Of a DNA stretch of 64,000 bases, positions 16,977-25,636 are shown piece by piece. Where the stretch lies: NCBI RefSeq assembly GCF_003254295.1, contig NZ_QKZO01000002.1, positions 1 through 64,000 on the forward strand, in the 5' to 3' direction. The notes beneath the pieces were generated by a model. It had not been told where the DNA came from. It did not search any database and saw only the letters and a list, made by a program, of their open reading frames with translations. Both the position numbers and the translations under genes were made by a program. The DNA is from Rhodobacter capsulatus. Its GTDB lineage: Bacteria > Pseudomonadota > Alphaproteobacteria > Rhodobacterales > Rhodobacteraceae. Position 1 is the stretch's first letter, and every line of letters starts with the position of its first letter.

Positions 16977-18116
16977 ATGAACGCCGAAACGCGTATCGAC
17001 TTTCTGTACCTTTCCGAACCCGACATGATCAAGGCGGGCGTCACCGACATGGCCGCTTGCGTCGATTGCATGGAGGAGATGTTCGGCCTGCTGCATGTGG
17101 GCGATTACCGCATGGCCGGGCCGAACAATGACAGCCACGGCGCGATGGTGGTCTTCCCGGCGGAAAGCCCGTTCCCGACGATGCCGAAACCCACCGCCGA
17201 CCGCCGTTTCATGGCGATGCCCGCCTATCTGGGCGGCCGGTTCTGCACCACCGGGATGAAATGGTATGGCTCGAATATCGCGAACCGGGACAAGGGCCTG
17301 CCGCGCTCGATCCTGATGTTCACGCTGAACGACACCGAGACCGGGGCGCCGCTCGCGCATATGTCGGCCAACCTCTTGTCGGCCTATCGCACCGGGGCGG
17401 TGCCCGGCGTCGGCGCGCGCCATCTGGCGCGGCCCGATTCAAAGGTCGTCGGCATCCTTGGACCCGGCGTGATGGCGAAAACCACGCTTTCCGCCTTCAT
17501 GGTCGCCTGTCCGGGCATCGACACGCTGAAGGTGAAAGGCCGCGGCGAGAAGAGCCTGCAGACCTTCCTTGCCTGGGTGGGCGAGACCTATCCGCAGATC
17601 ACCTCGGTCACGGTCGTTGACAGCATCGAAGAGGTCGTGCGCGGCTCGGATCTGTTCAGCTATTGCAACTCGGGCGAGACGGGCGATCCCTCGACCTATC
17701 CGATCGTCAAGCGCGAGTGGGTGAAACCCGGCGCCTTCATGGCGATGCCCGCGGTGTGCAACATCGACGACGGGATGCAGGCCCCCGACGTGCGAAAAGT
17801 CCTTGATAACACCGGGCTTTACGAGGCCTGGTATGAGGAGGTGCCAAAGCCCGCGCACAACACCATCCCCGTCATCGGCGTCAAGTTCATGGACATGATC
17901 GCCGAGGGGAAACTGACCCATGACGATCTGGAAGACCTTGGCGCTATCGTCGCGGGGGATGCGCCGGGGCGCAAGAACGATCAGGAAATCATCATCATGT
18001 CGGTGGGCGGCATGCCGGTCGAAGATGTCGCTTGGGGCACGGTGCTGTATCGCAACGCGCTGGAGCGCGGCATCGGCGTCAAGCTGAACCTTTGGGACGA
18101 ACCCGTCCTGCGCTGA
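16977..18116 (+). CDS. Ornithine cyclodeaminase/mu-crystallin family protein (tyramine oxidase subunit B-like)
   Basis: A 379-residue protein of the ornithine cyclodeaminase/mu-crystallin superfamily, whose members bind NAD(P) and act on amino acids or cyclic imines. Seen: the N-terminal LYLSEPDMIKAGVTDM, the strand-loop NLLSAYRTGAVPGVGARHLA typical of the family, and the Rossmann loop VVGILGPGVMAKTTL. The C-terminal half (KNDQEIIIMSVGGMPVEDVA) also fits. Similar proteins are sometimes annotated as tyramine oxidase subunit B, a name recalled from annotation practice and not tested here. It lies 57 bp after the permease and is followed by RidA and an FAD oxidase, suggesting amine oxidation with imine handling. 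Confidence 0.78.
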   Translation: MNAETRIDFLYLSEPDMIKAGVTDMAACVDCMEEMFGLLHVGDYRMAGPNNDSHGAMVVFPAESPFPTMPKPTADRRFMAMPAYLGGRFCTTGMKWYGSNIANRDKGLPRSILMFTLNDTETGAPLAHMSANLLSAYRTGAVPGVGARHLARPDSKVVGILGPGVMAKTTLSAFMVACPGIDTLKVKGRGEKSLQTFLAWVGETYPQITSVTVVDSIEEVVRGSDLFSYCNSGETGDPSTYPIVKREWVKPGAFMAMPAVCNIDDGMQAPDVRKVLDNTGLYEAWYEEVPKPAHNTIPVIGVKFMDMIAEGKLTHDDLEDLGAIVAGDAPGRKNDQEIIIMSVGGMPVEDVAWGTVLYRNALERGIGVKLNLWDEPVLR

Positions 18117-18120
18117 CCTT

Positions 18121-18142
18121 TCGGGGGGCCAAGGCCCCCCGA
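18121..18142. other. Long GC hairpin before ridA
   Basis: TCGGGGGGCC and GGCCCCCCGA form a perfect 10-bp stem around AA, 4 nt after the cyclodeaminase-like stop. A second partial copy (AGGGGGCGCAGGCCCCCCGA) follows within 40 bp. There is no T-run. Such C/G hairpins recur in this genome between cotranscribed genes (also near 59370) and may act in mRNA processing or partial termination. Confidence 0.5.
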
Positions 18143-18196
18143 ATCCTTGCGCTGACCCACAGGGGGCGCAGGCCCCCCGAACCTTCAGGAAAATCC

Positions 18197-18616
18197 ATGA
18201 CAAAGATCGTGAAACTGAAATCCGGCGCGGTGCTGGAGGAGAAAAGCAGCTATTCCCGTCTGGTCGCCGTGGGCGACTGGATCCATGTCTCGAACACCGC
18301 CGGGCGCAACCCCGAGACGAAGCTGATCCCCGAGGATGTGGCCGCGCAGACCCATCAGGTCTTCGCCAACATCTCCCGCGCGCTTGCGGCCGTGGGCTCG
18401 GGTCTGGGCGACGTGATCGCCGCCCGCGTCTTCATTCAGGACCCCGCCGACACGCCCGCGGTGATGGAGATCTTCGCCGAGGTCTTCCGCGGCGTCGATC
18501 CGGCGCTGACCGTCACCTGCCCGCCGCTCGGCTCGACTGTCTACAAGGTGGAGATCGAAGTGACCGCCTGGCGCGGCGCGGCGCAGGGCGCCGAAGTGAT
18601 CCGGCTGGGGGTGTAA
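18197..18616 (+). CDS. RidA-family reactive imine/enamine deaminase
   Basis: A 139-residue member of the YjgF/YER057c/UK114 family. These small trimeric cytoplasmic proteins hydrolyse reactive 2-aminoacrylate-type enamines or related imines. Seen: the N-terminal VGDWIHVSNTAGRNPET, the middle HQVFANISRALAAVGSGLGD and the arginine-bearing DVIAARVFIQDPAD, which holds the substrate carboxylate in active RidA. The start follows CAGGAAAATCC. It sits between the cyclodeaminase-like gene and an FAD oxidase (3-nt gap), the expected place for an enzyme that clears imine products of amine oxidation. The specific imine is unknown, and not all subgroup members are deaminases. Confidence 0.87.
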   Translation: MTKIVKLKSGAVLEEKSSYSRLVAVGDWIHVSNTAGRNPETKLIPEDVAAQTHQVFANISRALAAVGSGLGDVIAARVFIQDPADTPAVMEIFAEVFRGVDPALTVTCPPLGSTVYKVEIEVTAWRGAAQGAEVIRLGV

Positions 18617-18619
18617 GCC

Positions 18620-19912
18620 ATGGAACCGCTTGCCATTCTGCCGCCCTCCACCGCCGACATTCCGGCGCAAACCACCGTCGTCGTGATCGGTGCGGGCATC
18701 GTGGGCTTGTCCGCCGCGCTGACGCTGATCGAGCGCGGCATCCCGGTGACGGTACTGGAAAAGGGCCGCATCGGCGCCGAACAGTCGGGCCGCAATCTGG
18801 GCTGGGTGCGCAAGACCTCGCGCGCGCCCACCGATGTGCCGCTCGCACAGGCCGCCGACCGGCTTTGGGCCGAGATGCCGGCCCGGATCGGCGCCGATTG
18901 CGGCTATCGCGCGGCGGGGATCCTGTTCGTCACGCGGTCGCAAAAGCAGATGGGGATCTACGAGGACTGGCTGAAGGCGGTTTCGGCCCTTGATCTGGGC
19001 GCCAGCCTGCTCTCGCCCAAGGACATCGACCGGCTTGTGCCCGGCGGGCAGGGCGACTGGCTGGGGGGCGTGCACACGCCTTCGGACGGGCGGGCGGAGC
19101 CCTCGCTCGCCTGCGCCGCACTGGCCCGGGCGGTGCTGGCGAAGGGCGGCCAGATCGTCGAAAACTGTGCCGTGCGCAGCCTGTCGACGGCGGCGGGCAA
19201 GGTCTCTGGCGTCATCACCGAACGCGGCGAGATCGGCTGCGAAAAGGTGATCCTGGCCGCCGGGCTCTGGTCGCGCCGGTTTCTGGGCAATCAGGGCATT
19301 TTCCTGCCGACGCTGCCCTTGATCTGCTCGGTCCTGCGCACCGCGCCGATGGAAGGCCCCTGTGACACCGCCGTGGGCGGGCCGGATTTTTCCTTCCGCA
19401 AGCGTCAGGATGGCGGCTTCACCATCACCCAGCGCGGCCGGCTCGATGCGCCCCTGACGCCCGATCACCTGCGGCTGGGCCTGCGTTACCTGCCGGTTCT
19501 GCGGGCGCAGAAAGGCGCGACGCAGGTGGGATTGGGTCGTCACTTCCTGCATGAACTTCTGTCGGCAAGGCGCTGGAAAGACGATCAGATCACACCCTTC
19601 GAGCGCTGCCGGATCATCGACCCCGACGTCAACCCGGCCCTGAATGCCGAGGCGATGGCGGCGCTGCGCAAGGCCTGGCCCGTCTTCGATCAGGCCCGCG
19701 TCGCCGCCGCCTGGGCCGGGATGATCGACGTCACCCCCGACAGCGATCCGGTGATCGACACCGTGGCCGCGCTGCCCGGGCTGATCCTGGCCACCGGCTT
19801 TTCGGGCCACGGTTTCGGCACCGGCCCGGCGGCGGGGCAGCTGGCGGCCGATCTGGCGACGGATCACGCGCCGATCGTCGATCCCGCGCCCTATCGGCTG
19901 GCGCGGTTCTGA
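18620..19912 (+). CDS. FAD-dependent amine/D-amino acid oxidoreductase (DAO family)
   Basis: A 430-residue flavoprotein with the N-terminal dinucleotide fold TTVVVIGAGIVGLSAALTLI, followed by VTVLEKGRIGAEQSGRNLGW, and the C-terminal FAD-closing loop LILATGFSGHGFGTGPAAGQ. The AEQSGRN segment places it with sarcosine/D-amino-acid dehydrogenase-like enzymes. It is last in the operon of permease, cyclodeaminase-like protein and RidA, beginning 3 nt after ridA, so it would oxidise the imported amine to an imine. It shares architecture, but not close sequence, with the FAD oxidase at 8330, so the window holds two separate amine-oxidation operons 5 kb apart. The substrate is unknown. Confidence 0.82.
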   Translation: MEPLAILPPSTADIPAQTTVVVIGAGIVGLSAALTLIERGIPVTVLEKGRIGAEQSGRNLGWVRKTSRAPTDVPLAQAADRLWAEMPARIGADCGYRAAGILFVTRSQKQMGIYEDWLKAVSALDLGASLLSPKDIDRLVPGGQGDWLGGVHTPSDGRAEPSLACAALARAVLAKGGQIVENCAVRSLSTAAGKVSGVITERGEIGCEKVILAAGLWSRRFLGNQGIFLPTLPLICSVLRTAPMEGPCDTAVGGPDFSFRKRQDGGFTITQRGRLDAPLTPDHLRLGLRYLPVLRAQKGATQVGLGRHFLHELLSARRWKDDQITPFERCRIIDPDVNPALNAEAMAALRKAWPVFDQARVAAAWAGMIDVTPDSDPVIDTVAALPGLILATGFSGHGFGTGPAAGQLAADLATDHAPIVDPAPYRLARF

Positions 19913-19916
19913 CCCG

Positions 19917-19961
19917 GGGGGCCATGAAACCGCTGGCCAAACGCCGGATTTCATGGTCCCC
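19917..19961. terminator. Inverted repeat after the FAD oxidase operon
   Basis: GGGGGCCATGAAA (19917-19929) is nearly complementary to TTTCATGGTCCCC (19949-19961), with one mismatch and a 19-nt loop. It starts a few bases after the operon's last stop codon and before the next gene's ribosome site. A factor-independent terminator is not certain because no T-run follows. Confidence 0.4.
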
Positions 19962-19990
19962 TGCCTGCATCGCAACCTTGGGAGGGGTCG

Positions 19991-20572
19991 ATGCGCAGGC
20001 TTTCATCCCTTGTCCTGTCGCTGGCGCTCGGGCTTGCCGCGGTGCTGCCCGCGCTGGCCGCCGACACCGTGCCCGGCACCGTGCCCGGCACCGTGATCGA
20101 GGATTTCACCATGCAGCCCGAAACCCGCTGGCGTTTCTTCACCGATGCCGTGATGGGCGGCGTCTCGACCGGGCGGCTGGAGATGGTTTCGGGCGAGGGG
20201 CCGCCACATGCCCGGATGACCGGCCATGTCAGCACCGAAAACAACGGCGGCTTCATCCAGATGCGGCTCGATCTGGCCGCGCCGCCGCCCGCGGGCACGA
20301 CCGGGCTGCGGCTGATCGTGCGCGGCAATGGCCAGCGTTACTTCGCGCATCTGCGCAATGGCGCGACGCTGATGCCCTGGCAATACTATCAGGCGCCCTT
20401 TGAGGTCACCCCAGACTGGGCCGAGATCCGGCTGCCCTTCACCGCCTTTCGCGCCTCGGGGCGGCTGATGCCGGGCACGCCCGCGGTGAAAAGCCTGCGC
20501 TCGGTCGGGGTTGTCGCCTATGGCCGCGCGCATGACGCGGAGATCGAGGTCCGCGAGGTCGGTTTCTACTGA
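19991..20572 (+). CDS. Exported CIA30-family protein
   Basis: A 193-residue protein with a clear Sec signal peptide (SLVLSLALGLAAVLPALAAD, cleavage near residue 24) and a CIA30 domain: FFTDAVMGGVSTGRLEM near the start, GLRLIVRGNGQRYFAHLRN in the middle and WAEIRLPFTAFRASGR later. In mitochondria CIA30 (NDUFAF1) helps assemble complex I; bacterial family members are mostly uncharacterised and many, like this one, are predicted to be exported, so a direct complex I role should not be assumed even though nuoA appears 43 kb to the right. A GGGAGG site precedes the ATG. The start of the mature part contains a 12-bp repeat encoding PGTVPGTV. Confidence 0.82.
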   Translation: MRRLSSLVLSLALGLAAVLPALAADTVPGTVPGTVIEDFTMQPETRWRFFTDAVMGGVSTGRLEMVSGEGPPHARMTGHVSTENNGGFIQMRLDLAAPPPAGTTGLRLIVRGNGQRYFAHLRNGATLMPWQYYQAPFEVTPDWAEIRLPFTAFRASGRLMPGTPAVKSLRSVGVVAYGRAHDAEIEVREVGFY

Positions 20573-20635
20573 CCTTGCCGGACTGGCCACACCGGACTGG
20601 CCGCGACGGGTTTGCCCGCCACGGCCGGAACCGCC

Positions 20636-20902
20636 TCACTCCCAGCCGGTCAGGCCGGTGGCGGTGGTGCCGGTGGCCCAGATCCGCCGCGCCCAGATCG
20701 AATGTTGCCCGACCGGCAGCGGTCCGGTGGTGCAAAGGGCGCCGGTGCGGGCATGGGTGTATTTCACCACCCCCCCGGCAGTGCCGATGGTCACCGCGCG
20801 TACCGGCACCGGCAGATCGGTGCTGTCCGAGGGCGTGACGGCAAAGGCGGACAGGGCCGGGCCGGTGATGCCGGGGGCACTGGCGCTGAAATGATCGGGC
20901 AT
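20636..20902 (-). CDS. Orphan GTA head-spike-base-like small protein (RCAP_rcc01079 family)
   Basis: An 88-residue protein starting at 20902, with AAAGGAA upstream. The pattern SAFAVTPSDSTDLPVPVRAV, then TIGTAGGVVKYTHA, then a C-terminal ARRIWATGTTATGLTGW matches, from memory, the spike base protein family named after R. capsulatus gene rcc01079. Its founder forms the base of the fibre-like head spikes of the gene transfer agent. Related short proteins with the D-S/A-D-L-P and T-x-A-L/V-T/x-V-G-T motifs occur in Rhodobacterales phages. Here there is no adjacent spike-fibre or phage gene; neighbours are CIA30 (convergent) and an exported protein. It could be a paralogue or a prophage relic. 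The match is remembered, not computed. Confidence 0.62.
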   Translation of the reverse strand: MPDHFSASAPGITGPALSAFAVTPSDSTDLPVPVRAVTIGTAGGVVKYTHARTGALCTTGPLPVGQHSIWARRIWATGTTATGLTGWE

Positions 20903-21195
20903 CGGGTGTTCCTTTCCTGAATGCGACCGGCACGGCGGCGCGGTCCGAAGCGCTTGGCGCGACCGCGCCCCCGGCACGCAAAGGCGCCGACAGGGCCGAA
21001 GTCCCGCAGCCGGAACTCTAGGCGCGGCGGGCTTAGGAAAGGGTAGGTCCGGCGCGCGCTGCCCCGGCCCCGGAAAAGCCCCGGAAAACCTCTGAAACGG
21101 CGCGAAAAATCCCCCGGGCGCCGGTGCGGATTAGGCTTTCCTTCAGCGCTTGGCCTCATGCTGCGCCAGACCGCGGCTTCCGCAAAGGCCACCGC

Positions 21196-22020
21196 ATGAC
21201 AGCTCTGCCCCGCTTCCTTGTCGCCTTCGGCTCTGCGCTCGGCCTGCTTTGGGCCGCGGCGGCGCCGGGGCTCGGCTCCGATCTTCCCTATGCGGGCGCC
21301 TGCGAGCTGACGCGCGACGGCGGCGTCTATTACCGCGGCATCTGCGCCATCCGCCGCGCCCCGATCCCCCCGGACCCCGGCTGCACCGGCGAGCTGATCT
21401 CGCTGCAGATCCCCGGTCGCGGCGGCGCCGATCTTCTGCGCGGCACCGGGCCCGGCTGCGCCTCCGATTTCCTCGGCAGCCCCGTCACCTTCATCGCCGA
21501 GGATGTCGAGGGCTGGCTGGTCATCACCACCGAGGCGGGCAGGATCTTCCGCGTCGATCCGGGGCCGGACCCGGCCTTGCCCGCGCTGGATGCGGTTCTG
21601 GCGGGAATGGAGCTTTGCGCCCCCGCGGCCCCCGCCCGCGCCCTCCTTGCCAGCCTGCGCGACCGCTTCCCGCAGGCCGCCACCGCGCCCGAGGGGCCGC
21701 TTGCCATGGACGACCTGCCGCTGCCCTGGCCCGCGGGCGGCTGGCTTGCCCCCGAACAGATCCGCGCCGAAAAACGCGGCGCCACGCTCCGGATCGAGCT
21801 GCAGCTGCAGGGCAGCTTTCTCGGCCTGCCGCTGTCGCGGCTGCACCTCGGCTTCGGGCCCGATGGCGCGCTTCTGACGCAAGATCTGGTCTTTGCCGTG
21901 CCCCGCGCCCGGCTGGGCAAGCTGCGCGATCTGCCCGAGCGACCGCGTCCGGCCGCGCCCGGCGGCCCCTTTCTCGCCCCGGGCGAGCCGGGCACGCTGG
22001 CCTGCCGCCCCGCCCGCTGA
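21196..22020 (+). CDS. Exported protein of unknown function
   Basis: A 274-residue protein I do not recognise. It begins with a Sec-type signal peptide (FLVAFGSALGLLWAAAAPGLGS). The mature N-terminal ~90 residues contain several cysteines (GACELTRDGGVYYRGICAIR, DPGCTGELISL, GPGCASDF) spaced as if in disulfides, and a GWLVITTEAGRIFRVDPG beta segment. The later half is rich in proline and alanine. The start is chosen for the AAAGG site just before the ATG at 21196 and for the signal peptide. It lies alone between the spike-base-like gene (divergent) and the PACE-like transporter. A periplasmic role is likely; nothing more can be claimed. Confidence 0.65.
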   Translation: MTALPRFLVAFGSALGLLWAAAAPGLGSDLPYAGACELTRDGGVYYRGICAIRRAPIPPDPGCTGELISLQIPGRGGADLLRGTGPGCASDFLGSPVTFIAEDVEGWLVITTEAGRIFRVDPGPDPALPALDAVLAGMELCAPAAPARALLASLRDRFPQAATAPEGPLAMDDLPLPWPAGGWLAPEQIRAEKRGATLRIELQLQGSFLGLPLSRLHLGFGPDGALLTQDLVFAVPRARLGKLRDLPERPRPAAPGGPFLAPGEPGTLACRPAR

Positions 22021-22170
22021 GCCCGCCCGCTCAAGCCGCTTGCCCCTTGACCCCGCCGCCCGCGGCGCCATACTGGGCGGGCCGGGCGCGGAAACCGTGG
22101 CGCCAAGGGGCGAATGCAACTGTCGGGACGGTCCGATCGAAAATCGGGACGCCACGGGCGACACTTTGCC

Positions 22171-22602
22171 ATGTTCACCTTTTCTGCGCCGCTGCGGCGG
22201 CTGATCTATGTTCTCGCCTTCGAAGCGGGGGCCATCGCGCTCTCGACGGCTTTGCTGACCCGGCTCAGCGAGGGCCCGGCGGCCGAGTCGCTTGGTGTCT
22301 CCGTCCTCGTGACGGTGATCGCGCTGATCTGGAACCTCGTCTTCAACACCGGCTTCGAGGCGGCCGAACACCGCTTCCGGCTGCGCCGCACCCTTTGGCT
22401 GCGCGCGCTGCATGCGCTGGGCTTCGAGGGCGGGCTCTTCCTGTTCACCGTGCCGCTCTACATGGGCTTTTACGGCGTCACCTTCACAGAGGCCGTCGCG
22501 ATGGAGGCGGTGCTGCTGCTGTGCTTCCTGATCTACACCTTCTTCTTCACCTGGGGCTTCGACCGGCTCTTCCCGCGCCCGCCGCTGCCCGCCCGGGGCT
22601 GA
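22171..22602 (+). CDS. PACE-family (bacterial transmembrane pair) efflux transporter
   Basis: A 143-residue protein with four predicted helices arranged as two tandem pairs. The first pair contains RLIYVLAFEAGAIALST and VTVIALIWNLVFNTGFEAAE; the second contains RALHALGFEGGLFLFTVPLY and CFLIYTFFFTWGFDRLFP. The repeated pattern (aromatic-rich helix, then W-N-x-x-F-N/D in the following helix) is that of proteobacterial antimicrobial compound efflux (PACE) proteins such as AceI, which export chlorhexidine and, probably physiologically, short diamines. The start at the internal ATG 22171 puts the first helix at the N-terminus as in the family. It stands alone. Confidence in the family is good; the substrate is unknown. 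Confidence 0.8.
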   Translation: MFTFSAPLRRLIYVLAFEAGAIALSTALLTRLSEGPAAESLGVSVLVTVIALIWNLVFNTGFEAAEHRFRLRRTLWLRALHALGFEGGLFLFTVPLYMGFYGVTFTEAVAMEAVLLLCFLIYTFFFTWGFDRLFPRPPLPARG

Positions 22603-22640
22603 CCCGCTGGGCTGCCCGGCCCTTGTTTCCAAGGCTTGCG

Positions 22641-22669
22641 TTGACGCCCGCCCGGCTTCGCCTCTAAAT
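22641..22669 (+). promoter_or_regulatory. Candidate sigma-70 promoter for murE
   Basis: TTGACG at 22641-22646 and CTAAAT at 22664-22669 are separated by 17 bp, ending about 30 bp before the murE ATG. The -35 is close to consensus; the -10 is weak but its A/T content stands out in this GC-rich region. It would drive murE-murF-mraY. Visual match only. Confidence 0.4.
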
Positions 22670-22698
22670 GGCGCAGGAACTGAACAAGGACACAAGAT

Positions 22699-24183
22699 AT
22701 GGCCCTCACGGCGAAGCCTTTGAGTGCATTGGGGCTGACCGCCCGCCCGGGAAGCGACGTTGCGGTGACGGGCCTTGCGGTGGACAGCCGCCTCGTCAAG
22801 CCCGGGCATCTGTTCGCGGCGCTGCCCGGCACCAAGCTGCATGGCGCAACCTTCGTGACGGCAGCGCTGGAGCGCGGCGCGGGCGCGGTGCTGACCGACC
22901 GCGCGGGCGAAGACATCGCGCGGCAGGCGCTGGCGGGCAGCGCCGTGCCGCTGCTTGTCGTCGAGGATGCGCGGCTGGCGCTTTCCTGTGCCGCGGCGCT
23001 GTTCTTCGGCGCGCAGCCCGCGACGATGGTGGCGGTGACCGGCACGAACGGCAAGACCTCGGTTGCGACCTTCACCCGGATGATCTGGCAGGCGCTTGGC
23101 CTTGACGCCGCCAACATCGGCACCACCGGGGTCGAGGGCGCCTTTGCCGCGCCCTCCAGCCACACCACGCCCGAGCCGATCACCCTGCACCGGCTTCTGG
23201 CCGAGATGGCGGCGGCGGGCGTCACCCATGCGGCGATGGAGGCAAGCTCGCACGGGCTGGCGCAGCGGCGTCTGGATGGCGTGATGCTGAAAGCCGCCGC
23301 CTTCACCAATTTCACCCAGGATCACCTCGATTACCACGCCAGCTTTGACGAGTATTTCGACGCCAAGGCCGGTCTCTTTACCCGCGTCCTGCCCGAGGAG
23401 GCGACCGCGGTGATCAACACCGACGATCCGAAGGGGCCGGGGCTCGCGGCGCTGGCGCAGGCGCGCGGGCAAAAGCTGATCCGGGTCGGGCATGGCACTG
23501 TCTGCGAGATCCAGCTGCAGGGGCAGCGTTTCGACGCGGGCGGGCAGGATGTGCGGTTTCTCTGGCAGGGCGGGCCGCAGATGGTGCGCCTGCCGCTGAT
23601 TGGCGGCTTTCAGGCGATGAACGTGCTGACCGCGGCGGGGCTGGTGATCGCCTGCGGCGCCGAGCCGAAAGCGGTCTTTGACGCACTGGGGCAACTTGCG
23701 ACGGTGCGCGGCCGGATGCAGCTGGCCGCGACGCGCACGAACGGCGCCACCGTCTTCGTCGATTTCGCCCATACGCCCGATGCGGTCGAAACCGCGCTCC
23801 GGGCGCTGCGCCCGCATGTGCTGGGCCGCATCATTGCCATCGTCGGCGCGGGGGGCGACCGGGACCGCAGCAAACGGCCGCTGATGGGCGCGGCCGCCGC
23901 GGCCCATGCCGATGCGGTCATCGTCACCGACGACAACCCCCGCACCGAAGACCCGGCCTTGATCCGCGCCGCGGTGATGGCGGGGGCGGGGCCGGAGGCT
24001 GCCGAAGTGGGCGACCGCGCCGAGGCGATCTTGCGCGGTGTCGATGCGCTGGGCCCGGGCGATGCGCTGTTGATCATGGGCAAGGGGCACGAACGCGGCC
24101 AGGTCATCGGCACCGATGTCTTCCCCTTTGACGATGCCGAACAGGCCTCGATCGCCGTGGCTGCCTTGGATGGGACGATCTGA
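22699..24183 (+). CDS. murE: UDP-MurNAc-L-Ala-D-Glu:meso-DAP ligase
   Basis: A 494-residue Mur ligase that adds meso-diaminopimelate to the peptidoglycan precursor in the cytoplasm. The ATP loop TGTNGKTSVATF (about residue 115), the central motif FTNFTQDHLDYHASFDEYF with its metal-binding residues, the ADP-contacting RGRMQ and the C-terminal VTDDNPRTEDP are all present; DNPR is the meso-DAP specificity motif, as expected for a Gram-negative. AAGGA precedes the ATG. murF follows after 1 nt and mraY overlaps murF, so the three form one operon. In most alphaproteobacteria ftsI precedes murE; here a PACE transporter gene does. Confidence 0.96.
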   Translation: MALTAKPLSALGLTARPGSDVAVTGLAVDSRLVKPGHLFAALPGTKLHGATFVTAALERGAGAVLTDRAGEDIARQALAGSAVPLLVVEDARLALSCAAALFFGAQPATMVAVTGTNGKTSVATFTRMIWQALGLDAANIGTTGVEGAFAAPSSHTTPEPITLHRLLAEMAAAGVTHAAMEASSHGLAQRRLDGVMLKAAAFTNFTQDHLDYHASFDEYFDAKAGLFTRVLPEEATAVINTDDPKGPGLAALAQARGQKLIRVGHGTVCEIQLQGQRFDAGGQDVRFLWQGGPQMVRLPLIGGFQAMNVLTAAGLVIACGAEPKAVFDALGQLATVRGRMQLAATRTNGATVFVDFAHTPDAVETALRALRPHVLGRIIAIVGAGGDRDRSKRPLMGAAAAAHADAVIVTDDNPRTEDPALIRAAVMAGAGPEAAEVGDRAEAILRGVDALGPGDALLIMGKGHERGQVIGTDVFPFDDAEQASIAVAALDGTI

Positions 24184-24184
24184 C

Positions 24185-25636
24185 ATGGCTGTTTTGTGGA
24201 CCTCGATCGATGCGGCCGTCGCCACCGGCGGGCGCGCCACACGGCCGTTCATGGCGACGGGGCTCTCGATCGACACCCGCTCGATCCGCCCGGGCGAAAT
24301 GTTCGTGGCGCTGAAAGACGCGCGCGACGGCCATGATTTCGTGGCGGACGCGCTGAAAAAGGGCGCCGCCTGCGCGCTGGTCAGCCGCATCCCCGAGGGC
24401 TGCTCCGAGGAAGACCCGCTGCTGCTCGTGTCCGATGTGCTGACGGCGCTCGAAGATCTGGGCCGCGCCGGGCGGGCGCGCACGCGTGCGCAGGTGATCG
24501 CGGTGACAGGCTCTGTCGGCAAGACCTCGACCAAGGAGATGCTGCGCGCGGTGCTCTCGGCGCAGGGCCGCGTTCATGCCGCCGAGGCCAGCTTCAACAA
24601 TCACTGGGGCGTGCCGATCACGCTGGCCCGGATGCCCGCCGAGGCCGATTTCGCGGTGATCGAGATCGGCATGAACCACCCGGGGGAGATTTCGCCGCTG
24701 GTCAAGATGGCGCGACCCCATGCCGCGATGATCACCACGGTCGCCGCGGCGCATCTGGAGGCCTTCGAAACCCTCGACGACATCGCCCATGAGAAGGCCG
24801 CGATCTTCGACGGGCTGGAGCCCGGCGGCACCGCCGTCGTGCCCACCGGCCTTGCCGCGACGGAGATCCTTTTGGCTGCGGCAAAGGCGCGCGCCGGGCA
24901 GGTGGTGACCTTTGGTCCGGCGCCCGGATCGGACTACCGTCTGGTCAGTGCCAAGATCGCGGGCGACGCCACGATCGTGCAGGCCGAACAGGCCGGAAAG
25001 CCCATGCTTTTCAAGGTGATGACGCCCGGAAAACACTTTGCGAACAATGCCTTGGGGGTTCTTGCCCTGGCGCGCGCGGTGGGCGCCGATCCGGCCGTGG
25101 CGGCGCTGGACATCGCGCTTTGGGCGCCCCCCGCCGGGCGCGGCACGCGCGAGCGGATCTGGCTTGATCTGATTGACGAAGCGCAAAGCTTCGATCTCTT
25201 CGACGATGCCTTCAACGCCAATCCCGCCTCGATGGAAGCGGGTCTCGAGGTGCTCGCCGGACAGGTTCCGCGCGACGGGGTGGGGCGGGTCAAACGCGGC
25301 CGTCGGGTGGCCATTCTGGGCGACATGCTGGAGCTTGGCGCGGGGGAGGCGCGGCTTCATGCCGCGATTGCCGAACTGCCCGCAATGGTATCGATAGACA
25401 TCGTGCATCTGGCCGGACCGCGGATGCGGGCGCTTCACGAAGCGCTGCCGCGGGAGAAGCGGGGCGAATGGGTCGAGACCGCCAGGGATCTGGCCGCCCG
25501 CGCGCCGCATCTGGTCGATGCAGGGGATGTGGTGCTGGTAAAAGGATCGAAAGGCTCGAAGGTTTCGCTCGTGGTTGACGCGCTCAGAAAACTCGGTCAG
25601 CCCGGCGCGGCAGAGGCCTTCAAGGGAAAAGAATAA
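24185..25636 (+). CDS. murF: UDP-MurNAc-tripeptide:D-Ala-D-Ala ligase
   Basis: A 483-residue Mur ligase that completes the pentapeptide precursor of peptidoglycan by adding D-alanyl-D-alanine. Motifs: the ATP loop [29 protein letters not shown], the nucleotide/metal segment [10 protein letters not shown] and [18 protein letters not shown] in the C-terminal domain. The ATG lies 1 nt after the murE stop, and the murF TAA overlaps the mraY ATG (TAATG), so the three are translationally coupled. An upstream extension of the frame overlaps murE and is rejected. Size is typical of the family (450-490). Confidence 0.96.
   Translation: MAVLWTSIDAAVATGGRATRPFMATGLSIDTRSIRPGEMFVALKDARDGHDFVADALKKGAACALVSRIPEGCSEEDPLLLVSDVLTALEDLGRAGRARTRAQVIAVTGSVGKTSTKEMLRAVLSAQGRVHAAEASFNNHWGVPITLARMPAEADFAVIEIGMNHPGEISPLVKMARPHAAMITTVAAAHLEAFETLDDIAHEKAAIFDGLEPGGTAVVPTGLAATEILLAAAKARAGQVVTFGPAPGSDYRLVSAKIAGDATIVQAEQAGKPMLFKVMTPGKHFANNALGVLALARAVGADPAVAALDIALWAPPAGRGTRERIWLDLIDEAQSFDLFDDAFNANPASMEAGLEVLAGQVPRDGVGRVKRGRRVAILGDMLELGAGEARLHAAIAELPAMVSIDIVHLAGPRMRALHEALPREKRGEWVETARDLAARAPHLVDAGDVVLVKGSKGSKVSLVVDALRKLGQPGAAEAFKGKE

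Noticed and set aside
20791-24534. 1247-residue open frame on the minus strand
   Set aside because: It is antisense to murE, the PACE-like gene and the exported-protein gene; no domain pattern, low-complexity composition.
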